64,000 bases of DNA from Sphingobium subterraneum (GTDB lineage Bacteria; Pseudomonadota; Alphaproteobacteria; Sphingomonadales; Sphingomonadaceae): assembly GCF_014199435.1 (NCBI RefSeq), contig NZ_JACIJP010000001.1, forward strand, positions 930,001 to 994,000, given 5' to 3'. Shown piece by piece: positions 1 to 10,365 of the stretch (its first letter is position 1; each line of letters begins with the position of its first letter). A model generated the notes under the pieces. The model was given only the letters and a program-made list of their open reading frames with translations, was not told the origin of the DNA and searched no databases. The position numbers and the translations under genes are program-made.

Positions 1-1
1 C

Positions 2-454
2 TCAATCGCCTCGCAGGCCTATGAGATGTGCAATCCAGCTGGAAATCGCCTGCTCCGCCAGGTCGGTAATGCGGACATAAATCCTGCGGCGATCATTATC
101 GTCGCTAATCCGCGTGACCCACTGCAAGGTCTCGAGACGCGCCAGCCAGCGCAATGCCGTGGTTGCCGATCCTCCAGAAGCGATGCATGCGCTGGATACG
201 GAAATGAGTTTGCCTTCATGATGCGCAATGTAGAGATCAAGCAGCATGTCCCAGGCAGGTTCGCCAAAAAAATCCGCCGGCAAATAATCAGACCGTCGTC
301 GACGCGCCGTCAACATTTCGCGCGCAACCTGCATCATGCTAATATCACGACTTGACCGGTTCCCGGCGACGGTCCAGTCGTCGCGCACTTCGTCCTCGTC
401 GAGGCTATCCATACCATCGGCAAGTTGATTGCCTTCCGGTAGATCAGATATCAC
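2..454 (-). CDS. Winged-helix (MarR-like) regulator, 150 aa
   Basis: A small protein whose second half (about residues 60-145) reads as a winged-helix DNA-binding domain: a PAWDMLLDLY helix, then an SVSSACIASGG...TTALRWL helix-turn-helix and a DRRRIYVRIT wing. The same block, clearly homologous, forms the C-terminus of the larger regulator at 40269..41336. The start is GTG with a GGAA-type ribosome site upstream. The first 40 residues are acidic and probably disordered. The stop lies at the window edge, so the gene is complete. Family members are predicted transcription factors; target and ligand are unknown. The AT-rich 420 bp upstream separates it from the divergent argJ. Confidence 0.75.
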   Translation of the reverse strand: MISDLPEGNQLADGMDSLDEDEVRDDWTVAGNRSSRDISMMQVAREMLTARRRRSDYLPADFFGEPAWDMLLDLYIAHHEGKLISVSSACIASGGSATTALRWLARLETLQWVTRISDDNDRRRIYVRITDLAEQAISSWIAHLIGLRGD

Positions 455-878
455 GGCAAAATTTCCGTTATGAAAAAAACTTCATGCTCCGAAAACGAAG
501 CCAGGGGACGCCAGCAATGTCTCATTATGGTTTTTTTAAGCAAAATGTCTGTCCAAGTTTTCTGGGATCCGCAAATATTCACTGCCAAGTACAACATCTT
601 CTTATGAACCGAAAACGATTTAAAATTTTTTCGATATTCTACTTCACAAAGCTCAATCTAAATAAACTCCATAATCCCGTATACCAATGGTGAAAATACA
701 CTGTTGCCCACTGCTGTCCCGTGCCGGGTTTTATTACGCATCGAGAGACAGATTTCCAACATAATCGAAGAGAAACATCCAAAATGAATATAGTTCTCTC
801 GATTGTGGAGTTATCGGTGCAATAACATCGGTTTCTCGGTCCAATTGACCGGGCGCGGGATTGCGCTATGGCCCAATC
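455..878. other. AT-rich intergenic region without a gene
   Basis: No convincing coding sequence is present. The stretch from about 470 to 800 is much richer in A+T than its surroundings, with several T and A runs. It must hold the promoters of the divergent winged-helix gene and argJ. An imperfect inverted repeat, GCTCCG-AAAA-CGAAGC, lies at 486-501, about 32 bp upstream of the winged-helix start, and could be an operator. Confidence 0.5.
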
Positions 879-2102
879 ATGACTCGTTCACCTCTTGCTC
901 CCCCCGCCTTTCCGGCGCTCGCTGCCATCCAGGGCGTAACGCCGCGCGTCGCCAAGGCCCGGTACAAGGCGTGGGATCGGTGCGATCTCACCTATGTCGA
1001 GATGGACGAGGGGACCATCGTGGCGGGCGTCACCACGCAAAGCAAATGCCCCTCGCCCGAAGTGGAGTGGTGCCGCGACGCGCTCCCACTCGGCCGGGCA
1101 CGGGCGCTGGTCGTGAACGCGGGCAACAGCAACGCGTTTACCGGTAGCCGCGGTCGCGCCGCCGTGGAAGCGATCGCCGCGCGGGTCGCACGGCATCTCG
1201 ATTGCCAGCCCTCAGACGTGTTCGTCTCTTCCACCGGCGTGATCGGCGTTCCCTTGCCCATCGACAAGGCGGAAGCCGGGCTTGATGCCGCCTTTGGTGC
1301 CGAACCGTGCACCTGGGAGCAGGCCGCCGAGACGATCATGACCACCGACACATTCGCGAAGGGGGCGAGTGCGCAAGCGATCGTCGGCGGCACCGCCGTG
1401 AACATCGTCGGGATCATCAAGGGGTCCGGCATGATCGCGCCGGATATGGCCACCATGCTGGGCTATGTTTTTACGGACGCCGCGATCGATCCCGCCCTGC
1501 TGCAACAGTTGATGTCGGCCGCCAATCGCCGTACCTTTTCCTGCATTACGGTCGACAGCGACACCTCGACATCCGACACCGTGCTCGCCTTTGCAACGGG
1601 GCGAGCGGGCAATCCGGTCCTTTCGCAGATGGACGACCCGGGGGCGGACGCATTCGCCGCCGCTCTGGAAGATGTCTGCCGCGAACTTGCGCATCTGGTG
1701 GTGCGTGATGGCGAAGGGGCAAGCAAGTTCATCACCATCGCAGTCACCGGGGCCGAGGATGATGCCAGCGCACACAGGGTCGCGCTCTCCATCGCCAATT
1801 CGCCGCTGGTCAAGACCGCGATCGCCGGGGAAGACGCAAACTGGGGGCGCATCGTCATGGCCGTTGGCAAGGCGGGAGAACCTGCCGAACGCGATCTCCT
1901 CTCGATCCGGTTTGGCGCAACCCAGGTCGCGGCGGGTGGCTATGCACTGGAAGGCTATGACGAGGCACCGGTCGCGGAGCATCTGAAGGGCAAGGAGATC
2001 GACATCGGTGTCGATCTGGGACTGGGAAACGGCCGCGCGACGGTGTGGACCTGCGACCTGACCCACGGCTATATTTCGATCAACGCCGATTACCGCAGCT
2101 GA
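879..2102 (+). CDS. argJ: Bifunctional glutamate N-acetyltransferase / ornithine acetyltransferase ArgJ
   Basis: ArgJ transfers acetyl between N-acetylornithine and glutamate in the cyclic arginine pathway, and in many bacteria also makes N-acetylglutamate from acetyl-CoA. The protein is 407 aa, normal for the family. The precursor is self-cleaved in the motif KGSGMIAPDMATML, where the Thr after Ala becomes the N-terminal nucleophile of the beta chain. Other hallmarks are NAGNSNAFTG near the N-terminus and DGEGASKF in the beta chain. I chose the ATG at 879; an in-frame TTG lies 18 bases upstream and is less likely. The LysE gene follows after 6 bases, but no functional link is evident. Confidence 0.95.
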   Translation: MTRSPLAPPAFPALAAIQGVTPRVAKARYKAWDRCDLTYVEMDEGTIVAGVTTQSKCPSPEVEWCRDALPLGRARALVVNAGNSNAFTGSRGRAAVEAIAARVARHLDCQPSDVFVSSTGVIGVPLPIDKAEAGLDAAFGAEPCTWEQAAETIMTTDTFAKGASAQAIVGGTAVNIVGIIKGSGMIAPDMATMLGYVFTDAAIDPALLQQLMSAANRRTFSCITVDSDTSTSDTVLAFATGRAGNPVLSQMDDPGADAFAAALEDVCRELAHLVVRDGEGASKFITIAVTGAEDDASAHRVALSIANSPLVKTAIAGEDANWGRIVMAVGKAGEPAERDLLSIRFGATQVAAGGYALEGYDEAPVAEHLKGKEIDIGVDLGLGNGRATVWTCDLTHGYISINADYRS

Positions 2103-2108
2103 CGCGGC

Positions 2109-2735
2109 ATGGCGGCCAACCACCATTTGCTGCTGCTTTATTTCCTGACCGACCTGATGGCATGCCTGACGCCCGGCCCGGCTGTGCTGGCGGTGACGAG
2201 CCATGCGCTGGGCGGATCGTTGCGCGGGGCGGCGGGAGCGATTGCCGGGATTAACCTCGGCAATGTCCTGTGGTTCACCCTTGCCGGTTTGGGCCTTGCG
2301 ACGATCACCACGATTGCGCCGATTGTGTTTCTCGTTCTGCGGTGGGTGGGGATTTCCTATCTGCTGTATTTGGGTATCAGCATGTGGCGGGGCACCCATG
2401 CGATCACCTTCCGCCGGGATACCCGGCGGTCGGGAGCGTTGCAGGGATTGTTTTCCGCGATCGCCATCCAGCTTTCCAATCCGAAGGCGCTGCTGTTTTT
2501 CACGGTGCTCCTCCCGCCCTTTCTTGATCCCCATGCGCCGATGATGCGCCAGATCGCCGTGCTGGCGCTGATCGGCGTCATCACCGAGGTCACGGTGCTC
2601 GCCGGATACGCCGCCATCGCTTATCGCCTCGGCCGTCTTACGATCGGCGCGGACCGCGCGCACTGGATTGGTCGGGCGAGCGGCGGCATGTTGATCGGGG
2701 CCGCCGCCGCGATTGCCTTGAAAGGAACGCGATGA
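2109..2735 (+). CDS. LysE/RhtB family amino-acid exporter
   Basis: A 208-aa inner-membrane protein with about six hydrophobic segments. The N-terminal signature, FLTDLMACLTPGPAVLAVTS, is the LysE/RhtB hallmark (the TPGP turn). The family exports amino acids such as lysine, homoserine, threonine or leucine; the substrate cannot be told here. Its stop overlaps the ATG of the phosphatase gene (ATGA), so the two are translationally coupled. It follows argJ closely, so export of a basic amino acid is conceivable, but that is inference only. Confidence 0.9.
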   Translation: MAANHHLLLLYFLTDLMACLTPGPAVLAVTSHALGGSLRGAAGAIAGINLGNVLWFTLAGLGLATITTIAPIVFLVLRWVGISYLLYLGISMWRGTHAITFRRDTRRSGALQGLFSAIAIQLSNPKALLFFTVLLPPFLDPHAPMMRQIAVLALIGVITEVTVLAGYAAIAYRLGRLTIGADRAHWIGRASGGMLIGAAAAIALKGTR

Positions 2736-3538
2736 CCGATATTTCCCCCACGCTGCACCGGGGCGTTAGCGATCTGATGCAGCGGGTAGCGGTCGATATT
2801 GTCCTGCCGCGCTTCCAGAACCTGGCCCAGCACGAAATTCAGGAGAAGGCAGCCGACGATCTGGTGACGATCGCGGACAAGGAAAGCGAGATTGCGCTAA
2901 ACGAAGGCCTTGTCCGCCTGCTACCCGAAGCGGGGCTGGTCGGAGAAGAGGCCTGCGCCGCCGACCCGTCCATCCTCGCAAGTGCTGGAACCGGTCTATG
3001 CTGGATCATCGACCCTATCGACGGCACTGGAAATTTCGCAGCCGGTCGGGCGCCCTTCGGCATAATGGTGGCCCTGGCAAACGACGGCGTGACGGAGGCC
3101 GGGTGGATTTACGATCCACTTTCGGGGCGGCTCTGCCATGCAATCCGCAACAAGGGAGCATTCATCAACGAGGAGCCGGTTGCTGCCCGCCCCACGGGCG
3201 CCGAACGACCGATTGCGGGAATCTCGACGCTGTTCCTGGAAGGAGGCCGCCGCGACACGCTGCTCACGCGGGCGAAAGATGCGCTCACGCTGGTCGACAT
3301 TCCCCGCTGTGCCGCGGAACAATATCCTCGGCTGGTCTTGGGAATAAACGATATCTCGGTGTTTGAGCGCACTTTGCCGTGGGATCATGCGGCGGGCGTG
3401 CTGTTCCTCAACGAAGCAGGAGGACGGGTCTGCCGCAACGACGGCAGCCCCTATAGGGTGGGCGACAACCGCGCCGGAATGCTTGCCGCCGCCACGCCCC
3501 GTTTGTGGGACGCAGCGGCGGAAATATTGTTCGACTGA
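2732..3538 (+). CDS. Inositol monophosphatase family phosphatase
   Basis: A 268-aa Mg2+-dependent phosphatase of the IMPase/HisN/CysQ superfamily. Metal and substrate motifs are present: GEE at about residues 71-73, DPIDGTGNF at about 92-100, and WDHAAGVLFLNEAGG near the C-terminus. The family removes phosphate from small metabolites such as inositol phosphate, histidinol phosphate or PAP. The sequence alone does not identify the substrate, though some HisN-type histidinol-phosphatases in related bacteria look like this. It is translationally coupled to the LysE gene upstream and converges on trxA with only 9 bases between stops. Confidence 0.88.
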   Translation: MTDISPTLHRGVSDLMQRVAVDIVLPRFQNLAQHEIQEKAADDLVTIADKESEIALNEGLVRLLPEAGLVGEEACAADPSILASAGTGLCWIIDPIDGTGNFAAGRAPFGIMVALANDGVTEAGWIYDPLSGRLCHAIRNKGAFINEEPVAARPTGAERPIAGISTLFLEGGRRDTLLTRAKDALTLVDIPRCAAEQYPRLVLGINDISVFERTLPWDHAAGVLFLNEAGGRVCRNDGSPYRVGDNRAGMLAAATPRLWDAAAEILFD

Positions 3539-3547
3539 CGCCGCGAA

Positions 3548-3868
3548 TTAAAGCTGCTGTTCAATCCAGCTCTTGAGCTGGCTCTTGGGCGCGGCACCGA
3601 CCTTGGTGGCGACAGCCTGGCCATCCTTGAACAGGATCATCGTCGGGATGCCCCGAACGCCGAGCTTGCCGGGCATGTCGGGATAATCGTCGATATTGTG
3701 CTTCGCGATCACGACTTTGCCCGCCAGTTCGTCAGCGATTTCTTCCAGCGCAGGGCCGATCATCTTACACGGTCCGCACCATTCCGCCCAGAAGTCCACC
3801 AGTACGGGCACTCCGGCGTCAATGACGTCGGCCTGAAAACTGCTGTCGGAAACGGATTTGGTCGCCAT
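3548..3868 (-). CDS. trxA: Thioredoxin
   Basis: A 106-aa classic thioredoxin with the WCGPC active site (Cys31, Cys34) and the cis-Pro loop GIPTMILF. It reduces protein disulfides in the cytoplasm using electrons from thioredoxin reductase. It lies 82 bases downstream of addA on the same strand and is probably the last gene of the addB-addA transcript, possibly with its own promoter in the gap. A GGAGA ribosome site precedes the ATG. Confidence 0.97.
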   Translation of the reverse strand: MATKSVSDSSFQADVIDAGVPVLVDFWAEWCGPCKMIGPALEEIADELAGKVVIAKHNIDDYPDMPGKLGVRGIPTMILFKDGQAVATKVGAAPKSQLKSWIEQQL

Positions 3869-3950
3869 GATGATGTCTCCTTATTCGTGTTCATGTCCAT
3901 GTAGGCGCTGACCGGGCTGTGCTCAATGTCGGAATGGTCAATCTTTGCTG

Positions 3951-6900
3951 TCAGAGTTCAAAGCCCGGCTTGTGGGGATCGAGAAGCACAGACGGCAGCC
4001 CGATCATTGTCGGCCCGCTGGTGTAAAGCAGCGACGCCTCCACGCTGCGCGTGGGGAAGACCACTTCCAGCGCCGCCACATAGGCGGCCATTTGCCGGAC
4101 ATGGGCTGCGGGTATGTCCGCAATGCTATTGGGGATGAAGCGCCCGGTCTTGAAATCGACGATATGCACGCGCTCGTCCGTGACCAGAAGGCGGTCAACC
4201 GTCCCGGCGACGACAGCCTCCCCCACAATGGCGGCGATCGGCGCCTCGGCAAGGGCGTCGGGGCCGAAAATCTCGGCAAAGCGGGGTTGGTCGATGATCG
4301 CCAGCGCGTGATCGATTAGCACCTGCCGTGCGCCCGCGTCCGCTATTCCGGCCGATCGTTCCAGCCAGCGGTCGGCGCAGTCCCGCCGCTCGCTCGGCTC
4401 AACATCCGGCAGGCGCTCGAACAGGGCATGCAGCAGCTTTCCTCGCTCAGCCGCAGCGCGCAGGGCGGGACCAGGCGGAGGGTCGGGCGTGTCATCCTCG
4501 ATCGCGCCGGTCGGCGCCAAGGGACGCGGTGGTCGTGCCTCGTCTGGAGCATTGCGCGTGAGCCAGTCGGGCACCGTATGTGCCGATCCCGCATCCCGCG
4601 CCGCGGCCGGTTCGGCACGCGCGGGCTTCAGGCGTTCAAGCCCCGTCCAACGGCCCGCAGCGCCCCAGCGGGGATCCTCCTTCCACACGCCACCCAGCGC
4701 CGCCAGCGCGCGAGAGGCCGCGCCGAACCAGCTTTGCGCCGGGATTTCTCCCTTCGCGCGTTTTCCCAGCGTTCCGGTCAACACCAGTCGTTCCTCCGCA
4801 CGCGTCATGGCGACGTACATCAACCGCCAATGCTCCTCACGCTCCGCCTGCTCGGCGGCCTGCCGGGCGGTGGCGATCATGGGGATCTGTTCCCCCTTGC
4901 GCGGCGGGATGAGGGGCAGGACGATGCCCTCACCCGCCGTCCAGTCGAGCCCATCGCGCCCGCCGACCCGCTCGGGATCGGCAGCCGCATCGGCAAGGAT
5001 GACCACCGGGGCCTGCAACCCCTTCGCGCCATGGACCGTCAGCAGGCGGACGGCGTCGCTTTGTCCGTCATCCTCGCGCTTGATGTCGCCCTCCGCGCGG
5101 TCGAACCAATCGATAAACGGCTGAAGACCCGGCGTGTCGTCCTGCTCGAAATCCAGCGCCGCCTGCAGCAGCTCGTCGATGGCGTCGCGCGCCTCTTCGC
5201 CCAGCCGTTCGACAAGGCGACGGCGGCCCAGCATCGGGCCGGACAGGATGCGCTCCAGCAAACGGTACGGCGTCACGAAATCGGCTTGCGCAAGAATATC
5301 GGACAGAGCGGCGATATCCGGGCCACCCGCCGCCGCCTGCGCACGCAGGTGGCGCCACAGCCCATCCCGGCGGGGAATGGCTGCAGAGAGAAGATCCTCC
5401 TGACTCCAGCCGATAAGCGGCGACACGAGCAGGTTGGCGAGGTTGAGGTCATCCTCGGGCTGCGCGGCGAAGCGCAGCGCCGCCATCAGGTCGCGCACGG
5501 CCAGCGGCGCCTGCAACCGCAACCGGTCGATCCCCGCCACCGGCACGCCCGCCTCGTACAGGCGCGCGACGATCAGACGCGCAAGATCCCCCCGCTTGCG
5601 CAGCAGGATCATGACGTCACCGGGCCGGAGGGGTCTGCCCCGGCTTTGCAGCATCAACCCGTCCGACAGCCATTCCCGGATCTGCTCGGCGATCTTCTGC
5701 GCGAGCAGCCGCTGATGATCGGCCAGCCAGTCTTCCTCACCCTCCGGCGTGTCGTCGGCCCCTGCGTCCTCGGCCATGCCCGCGGCTATGGGCCTCCACA
5801 GGGTAACCTCGCCGGGGAACGGCCGCGCGCTGCTGTGGCGCACGGCATCACTCGCCAGACCCAGATTTTCTGGCCCCACTTCGGCCACCGTCGCATCGAC
5901 GATCTCCAGCACGGCGGGAACAGAGCGAAAGCTCTCGTCCAGCGAAAGATCGTGGAAATCATGGTCTGCGGCCAGCGCGAGACTTCGGAAACGGTCCCGC
6001 GCGTCGGAAAAGGCGCGCGGGCTGGTGCCCTGAAAGCCAAAGATCGCCTGTTTGAAATCGCCTACCGTAAAGAGCGTGCGCATCCGTTCGCCCTGCGCGC
6101 CCAGCCCAGCGAAAAACTCATCTGCCAACGCGCCGATGATCCGCCATTGGCGATCGTTGGTGTCCTGCGCCTCATCCACCAGAATATGATCGGTGCGCTG
6201 GTCGAGCTTGAAACGGATCCACTCCGAGATGCCGGGCTGGTGGAGCAATGTGGCAGCCCGAGCGATCAGATCATCATAATCCACCGCCGCAGCCGAGCGC
6301 TTCGCCGCCTCATAAGCGCGGGCAAAGGCACGCCCGGCATGGAGCGCCTGCGCCAGCAGATCGGCATAGGCCACCCAGTCGCGGAGCTCGACAAGTTGCT
6401 TGCACCGCTCCCCGACACGCAGCGCCAGCGCCTCATAATCCGGTTCGGCTTCCACCAGCTTCTTCTGGACAGCCTTCGGCTCGTCCTTGGTCGTGAACAC
6501 GCAGGATTTGAGCACCGCCAGCCCCTCGGCCCGCTGCTCCTCGGGAAAGCCACGCCATGCCCGCAGCTTTGCCGCCGTTTCCAGACCGGTCTTGGTACCC
6601 CAGGCTTCATTGGCGGCCACCAGGCGAGAGATGGCGGCCATGTCAAACAGATCGTCGCTGCAAGCCAGCGCGATGACGTCGTTCACATCGCCTTCCGGCA
6701 ATTCGAACGCGGCGAACAGCGCATGGCGGATGTCGGGATCGAGCGCCTGCAACGCGTCGTGCGCCGCCCCACAGCGCAACAGATAGCGTTCCGCTTTCTC
6801 CTCGCCCATGCGCAGCGCCATCGCCTGCAAGGCGGTGATCAGCACTTCGTCCTTCGCGCTTTCCGCCTGGAGCACCACATTGGTCAGCGTGCGGCGCGCG

Positions 6901-7376
6901 AGGTCGCGCTGCTCCCGCTCCTCCAGCGCCCGGAAACCGGGAATGAGCCCGGCCTCCATCGGGAACGACGCGAGCAGTTGCTGGCAGAAGCCGTGGATCG
7001 TCTGGATGCGCAGCCCGCCGCCGGTCGCTTCCAGCACGCGCGCAAACAGCAGCCGCGCCTGCGCCTGGGCGTCGGGGCCATGATCCTCACCCAGCGCCAT
7101 CAGGTCGCTGGCCAGTTCCGGACCATCCATCTGCACCCACGCGGCGAGGCGGCTGTGGATCCGCTCCGCCATTTCGGATGCGCCCGCCTTGGTGAAGGTC
7201 AGGCACAGGATGTTTTCCGGACTTACGCCGCCGAGCAACAGCCGATAGACACGCGCGGTCAGCACATGCGTCTTGCCAGTGCCTGCGGAGGCCGACAGCC
7301 AGACATGCGCGTCCGGCCCAGCGGCCCGGGCCTGCGCCCCGCGCAGCGCCTGAAGGGCGGATACCGCCCTAGCCAT
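3951..7376 (-). CDS. addA: Double-strand break repair helicase/nuclease AddA
   Basis: Large subunit of the alphaproteobacterial AddAB complex, which resects double-strand breaks for RecA-dependent repair, the role played by RecBCD in enterics. The protein is 1141 aa. The UvrD-type Walker A SASAGTGKT is at residues 28-36, the Walker B DEAQDTN near 400, and the RecB-type nuclease motif IVDFKTG near 1070, so helicase and nuclease both look intact. The start codon lies inside the end of addB (8-base overlap), so the subunits are translationally coupled. Confidence 0.96.
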   Translation of the reverse strand: MARAVSALQALRGAQARAAGPDAHVWLSASAGTGKTHVLTARVYRLLLGGVSPENILCLTFTKAGASEMAERIHSRLAAWVQMDGPELASDLMALGEDHGPDAQAQARLLFARVLEATGGGLRIQTIHGFCQQLLASFPMEAGLIPGFRALEEREQRDLARRTLTNVVLQAESAKDEVLITALQAMALRMGEEKAERYLLRCGAAHDALQALDPDIRHALFAAFELPEGDVNDVIALACSDDLFDMAAISRLVAANEAWGTKTGLETAAKLRAWRGFPEEQRAEGLAVLKSCVFTTKDEPKAVQKKLVEAEPDYEALALRVGERCKQLVELRDWVAYADLLAQALHAGRAFARAYEAAKRSAAAVDYDDLIARAATLLHQPGISEWIRFKLDQRTDHILVDEAQDTNDRQWRIIGALADEFFAGLGAQGERMRTLFTVGDFKQAIFGFQGTSPRAFSDARDRFRSLALAADHDFHDLSLDESFRSVPAVLEIVDATVAEVGPENLGLASDAVRHSSARPFPGEVTLWRPIAAGMAEDAGADDTPEGEEDWLADHQRLLAQKIAEQIREWLSDGLMLQSRGRPLRPGDVMILLRKRGDLARLIVARLYEAGVPVAGIDRLRLQAPLAVRDLMAALRFAAQPEDDLNLANLLVSPLIGWSQEDLLSAAIPRRDGLWRHLRAQAAAGGPDIAALSDILAQADFVTPYRLLERILSGPMLGRRRLVERLGEEARDAIDELLQAALDFEQDDTPGLQPFIDWFDRAEGDIKREDDGQSDAVRLLTVHGAKGLQAPVVILADAAADPERVGGRDGLDWTAGEGIVLPLIPPRKGEQIPMIATARQAAEQAEREEHWRLMYVAMTRAEERLVLTGTLGKRAKGEIPAQSWFGAASRALAALGGVWKEDPRWGAAGRWTGLERLKPARAEPAAARDAGSAHTVPDWLTRNAPDEARPPRPLAPTGAIEDDTPDPPPGPALRAAAERGKLLHALFERLPDVEPSERRDCADRWLERSAGIADAGARQVLIDHALAIIDQPRFAEIFGPDALAEAPIAAIVGEAVVAGTVDRLLVTDERVHIVDFKTGRFIPNSIADIPAAHVRQMAAYVAALEVVFPTRSVEASLLYTSGPTMIGLPSVLLDPHKPGFEL

Positions 7377-10365
7377 TGCCCTGTCCCCGGCCGTACCATT
7401 CTTCCAGCCGCATCAACTGGTCATATTCGCCATAGCTGGGAAGTTCCGGGTTCAATACCGCCGTAAAGGGTGCGTCGCCGGTCAGCCAGCTTTCCGCCGC
7501 CGCAGCGAAATGCGCAGCGGCATGACGGGTGAGATCGGCGGTAGCGACCTTGCGGTCCGTGCCCGCTTCGGCTGTCGGCAGTTCCCGATAACCGAAGCTG
7601 TCGCCTTTCTTGCCCATCGACCAATATTCGAACCCGCCGGCACGGCGCGCGCCATGGAGATCGGGGAAGCCGCCCTGTTCCGCGATCAGCCCAAGAAGAC
7701 CGAGTTGCAGAGCATAGCCCGCCTTCACCTGCCGCGCCGCAGGCGGCTTGCCGGTCTTGTAATCGACGATCCCGACACTGCCGTCCGGAAAGACATCGAT
7801 CCGGTCCGCCTTGCCCTTCAGCGTAACCCCCGCGATGTCTATCCTGCCATCCGCTTCCACCAATGCGATGCGACGGCCCTCCGCTTGGTCCTTCGCCACC
7901 TCCCCAGCAATCCACTCGATCGCGGCGAGCAGGCGGGGTTGCCACAAGGCGCGCAACAGCGGATGCGCTGTACCCTGCGCCAGAAGGGCGAGCGCCCGCG
8001 CCTTCAGCCGTTCGGGATCGCAACCGTCCTCCCGAAACCACAGTTCGAGAATGCGATGGACCGCCGTACCGCGCCACGCCGCGCTGGGATCGGCGTCCAC
8101 CGCATCGAGCGGCGAAAGCCCCAACACCTTGCGCGCATAGAAGGAATAGGGGTCCGCCGCGAGGCGATCGACATCCGTCACCGCGACCACACGCGGTCGC
8201 AGCGCGACAGGGGGCCGGGGCGCCGGTCGCTCAGCAGGTCGTGGCTCTCCCCTACGGTCGATCTCGCTGGCGAGAGAAAGACTTTCGGTCGCCATGCGGA
8301 ACTGGTCCCCGGCAATCGCCTGCAACCGCAACCAGAAGCGCGACGCCACCGCAGGCGCATTTCCGCTGCGGCGCGAGCGGGTGATGGTAACGCGCGGCGC
8401 GCCCAGCCCGCTGGCAAAATCATGCGCGGCAAGGCCGATGCGCCGTTCCAGCCCCGGCAGACCGATTTCCTGCCGGATACGCGGCGCGAGCCACGGGTCG
8501 GGGGCGGGCAGCCCGGGCCATGTGCCCTCGTTCAATCCGGCGAGGATCATTACGTCTGCCTGTTGCAACCGTGCCTCGATCAGGCCGTAGATGGCAACGC
8601 GCGGGTGGCCGCCCTGCGGAGGGCGCACCGCCACATGACAGAGCAGCCGGTCGAGCAGATCCGGCAGCGCATCGATCGTAAAGATCCGCGGACCAAGATG
8701 TACCGCCGCCTCGATGTCCGCAAACAGGTCTGCGGCGGCGTGGCCCTGATGCCCTGCCCAGATACGCTGGTTGGTGAGCGCACCACTTACCTCGCGCAGG
8801 ACCGCGAACACCGCTTCTGGCTGCTGCCCATCATGCCCCAGCGCTTCGAGTGGGGCGAGCAGAGCGCGCGCCTCCGGCCACCAGGTCGCCACTCGGGCGC
8901 GTAGATCCTTCCGCCGGTCAAAATCCCCATCGATCTGTGGCGCAAGCAGCGCATCGATCCCCGCCAGATCGGGTGCAGGGCGCGGCCCGCGCAGCAGCAG
9001 GTCGAGACCGCGCACTTGTTCCAGCCACGCGACCCTCGGCTCGCCCGCCATGACAAGCGGATGCTTGAGGAGGTTGAGCAAGGCGACCGGCGCGAACCGT
9101 TCCGCCATGACCCGCGCCAGCGCCAGCAGCAACGTGCCGGGCGGCAGCAGGGACAGTGGCTGGCCAGCGCTGTCATCCGCATCAATTCCCCAGCGCCGCA
9201 GATGGGCCGATACCCGGGTGGCAAGCGCGCGATCCGGCGTGACAAGCGCGGCGGTACGACCGGGCGTCTCGATCGCCTCACGCAGGATGATCGCGATGGC
9301 CTGCGCTTCCTCGGCGGGGGTGGCCGCTTCCAGTGCCCGGACGCCCCGCAGGGTCCGCTCGGCCGCTGCAAGGGTACGCCATTTGCCCGTCTGGCTGGGC
9401 ACCAGCATGGCGTTCGAGATGTTGCGGCTGCGTTCCGCCCGCGCATCATGCCCCCCGCCCCACCGCCAGAGAGCCACTTCATCGCGCGCCACGCCGATCC
9501 GATCGAGCAGGATCTTGAGCGTGAATTGTGGATGGCTTTCGTGGCTGCGCGGCGCGCGTCCGGTGTCGGGATGGGGATCGAATGGTCCGATGGCGTCCCA
9601 CTCTTCGGATGTCATGTGCTGGTCCAGTTCCGCCAGCACAACCTGCCCCTTCGGCATGCGCGCGACCGTCGCCATGATAGCGCAAACGGCGGGCGCGGTT
9701 GTGGACATACCCGCCGCCACGACAAAACCGGACGGCGGAGCATCGCTCCAGCGGCGGGCAACATGGCCCAACAACCGGTTTCGACGATCGGCAAGGTCGA
9801 TCCGTCCGCGCGCCGCCAACTCCTGCGGCCACTGGTCGAGCACGATGTCGAGCAATTCCAGCGACGCCTGCCAGTGGATCGACAGTTCGCCGGACAGATC
9901 AATTTTGCGCAGCGCGCCGGGGTCGACCTGCTCCACCAGCATTTCGTCGAGCGTGCTGCCCAGCGCCTGCGCCAGCCGCATCGCTTCCCCCGCATCGACA
10001 GGTCGCCCGACCTTCTGACGCGCCTGCTGGACGAGCCGGGCAAGGATCATCTGGCGCTCGATCGGCGCAATGGCAGGCGGAATGTCCGTCCCGTCGCCTA
10101 TTCGGTCGAGCGCATTGCCCAGTCGCTCGTCCAGCTCGACATCGCCGACCGGGACGAGGCGGGGCATGAGCAGCCCGCCGCCGGAATGGCGCACGAACGC
10201 GTCGCTGATCGCCCGGACGGCGCGGTTGTTAGGCAACAGGATGATGCCACGCGCCAAGGCGAGCGGATCCTTGCCGTGTTGGGCGATCAGGCCGATGGCC
10301 AGCGCGTCTGCAAAAGCCCGGTGGGCCGGGATCGTGTAGACCGCCGGACCGCCCCGGTCAGCCAT
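7369..10365 (-). CDS. addB: Double-strand break repair protein AddB
   Basis: Second subunit of AddAB, 998 aa. The N-terminal part resembles an inactivated helicase (PNNRAVRAI at about residues 46-54, where a Walker A would lie). A RecB-family nuclease motif, IVDYKTGKPP, sits near residue 866, so both subunits should carry a nuclease. It overlaps addA downstream and the nucleotidyltransferase gene upstream by 8 bases each, placing it inside a tightly coupled operon. Confidence 0.95.
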   Translation of the reverse strand: MADRGGPAVYTIPAHRAFADALAIGLIAQHGKDPLALARGIILLPNNRAVRAISDAFVRHSGGGLLMPRLVPVGDVELDERLGNALDRIGDGTDIPPAIAPIERQMILARLVQQARQKVGRPVDAGEAMRLAQALGSTLDEMLVEQVDPGALRKIDLSGELSIHWQASLELLDIVLDQWPQELAARGRIDLADRRNRLLGHVARRWSDAPPSGFVVAAGMSTTAPAVCAIMATVARMPKGQVVLAELDQHMTSEEWDAIGPFDPHPDTGRAPRSHESHPQFTLKILLDRIGVARDEVALWRWGGGHDARAERSRNISNAMLVPSQTGKWRTLAAAERTLRGVRALEAATPAEEAQAIAIILREAIETPGRTAALVTPDRALATRVSAHLRRWGIDADDSAGQPLSLLPPGTLLLALARVMAERFAPVALLNLLKHPLVMAGEPRVAWLEQVRGLDLLLRGPRPAPDLAGIDALLAPQIDGDFDRRKDLRARVATWWPEARALLAPLEALGHDGQQPEAVFAVLREVSGALTNQRIWAGHQGHAAADLFADIEAAVHLGPRIFTIDALPDLLDRLLCHVAVRPPQGGHPRVAIYGLIEARLQQADVMILAGLNEGTWPGLPAPDPWLAPRIRQEIGLPGLERRIGLAAHDFASGLGAPRVTITRSRRSGNAPAVASRFWLRLQAIAGDQFRMATESLSLASEIDRRGEPRPAERPAPRPPVALRPRVVAVTDVDRLAADPYSFYARKVLGLSPLDAVDADPSAAWRGTAVHRILELWFREDGCDPERLKARALALLAQGTAHPLLRALWQPRLLAAIEWIAGEVAKDQAEGRRIALVEADGRIDIAGVTLKGKADRIDVFPDGSVGIVDYKTGKPPAARQVKAGYALQLGLLGLIAEQGGFPDLHGARRAGGFEYWSMGKKGDSFGYRELPTAEAGTDRKVATADLTRHAAAHFAAAAESWLTGDAPFTAVLNPELPSYGEYDQLMRLEEWYGRGQGNG

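Noticed and set aside
4428..7466. A 1012-codon open frame antisense to addA
   Set aside because: It mirrors a high-GC gene in the opposite strand, has no recognisable domain, and shows shadow composition rich in Arg, Gln and His. AddA on the other strand carries all family motifs.
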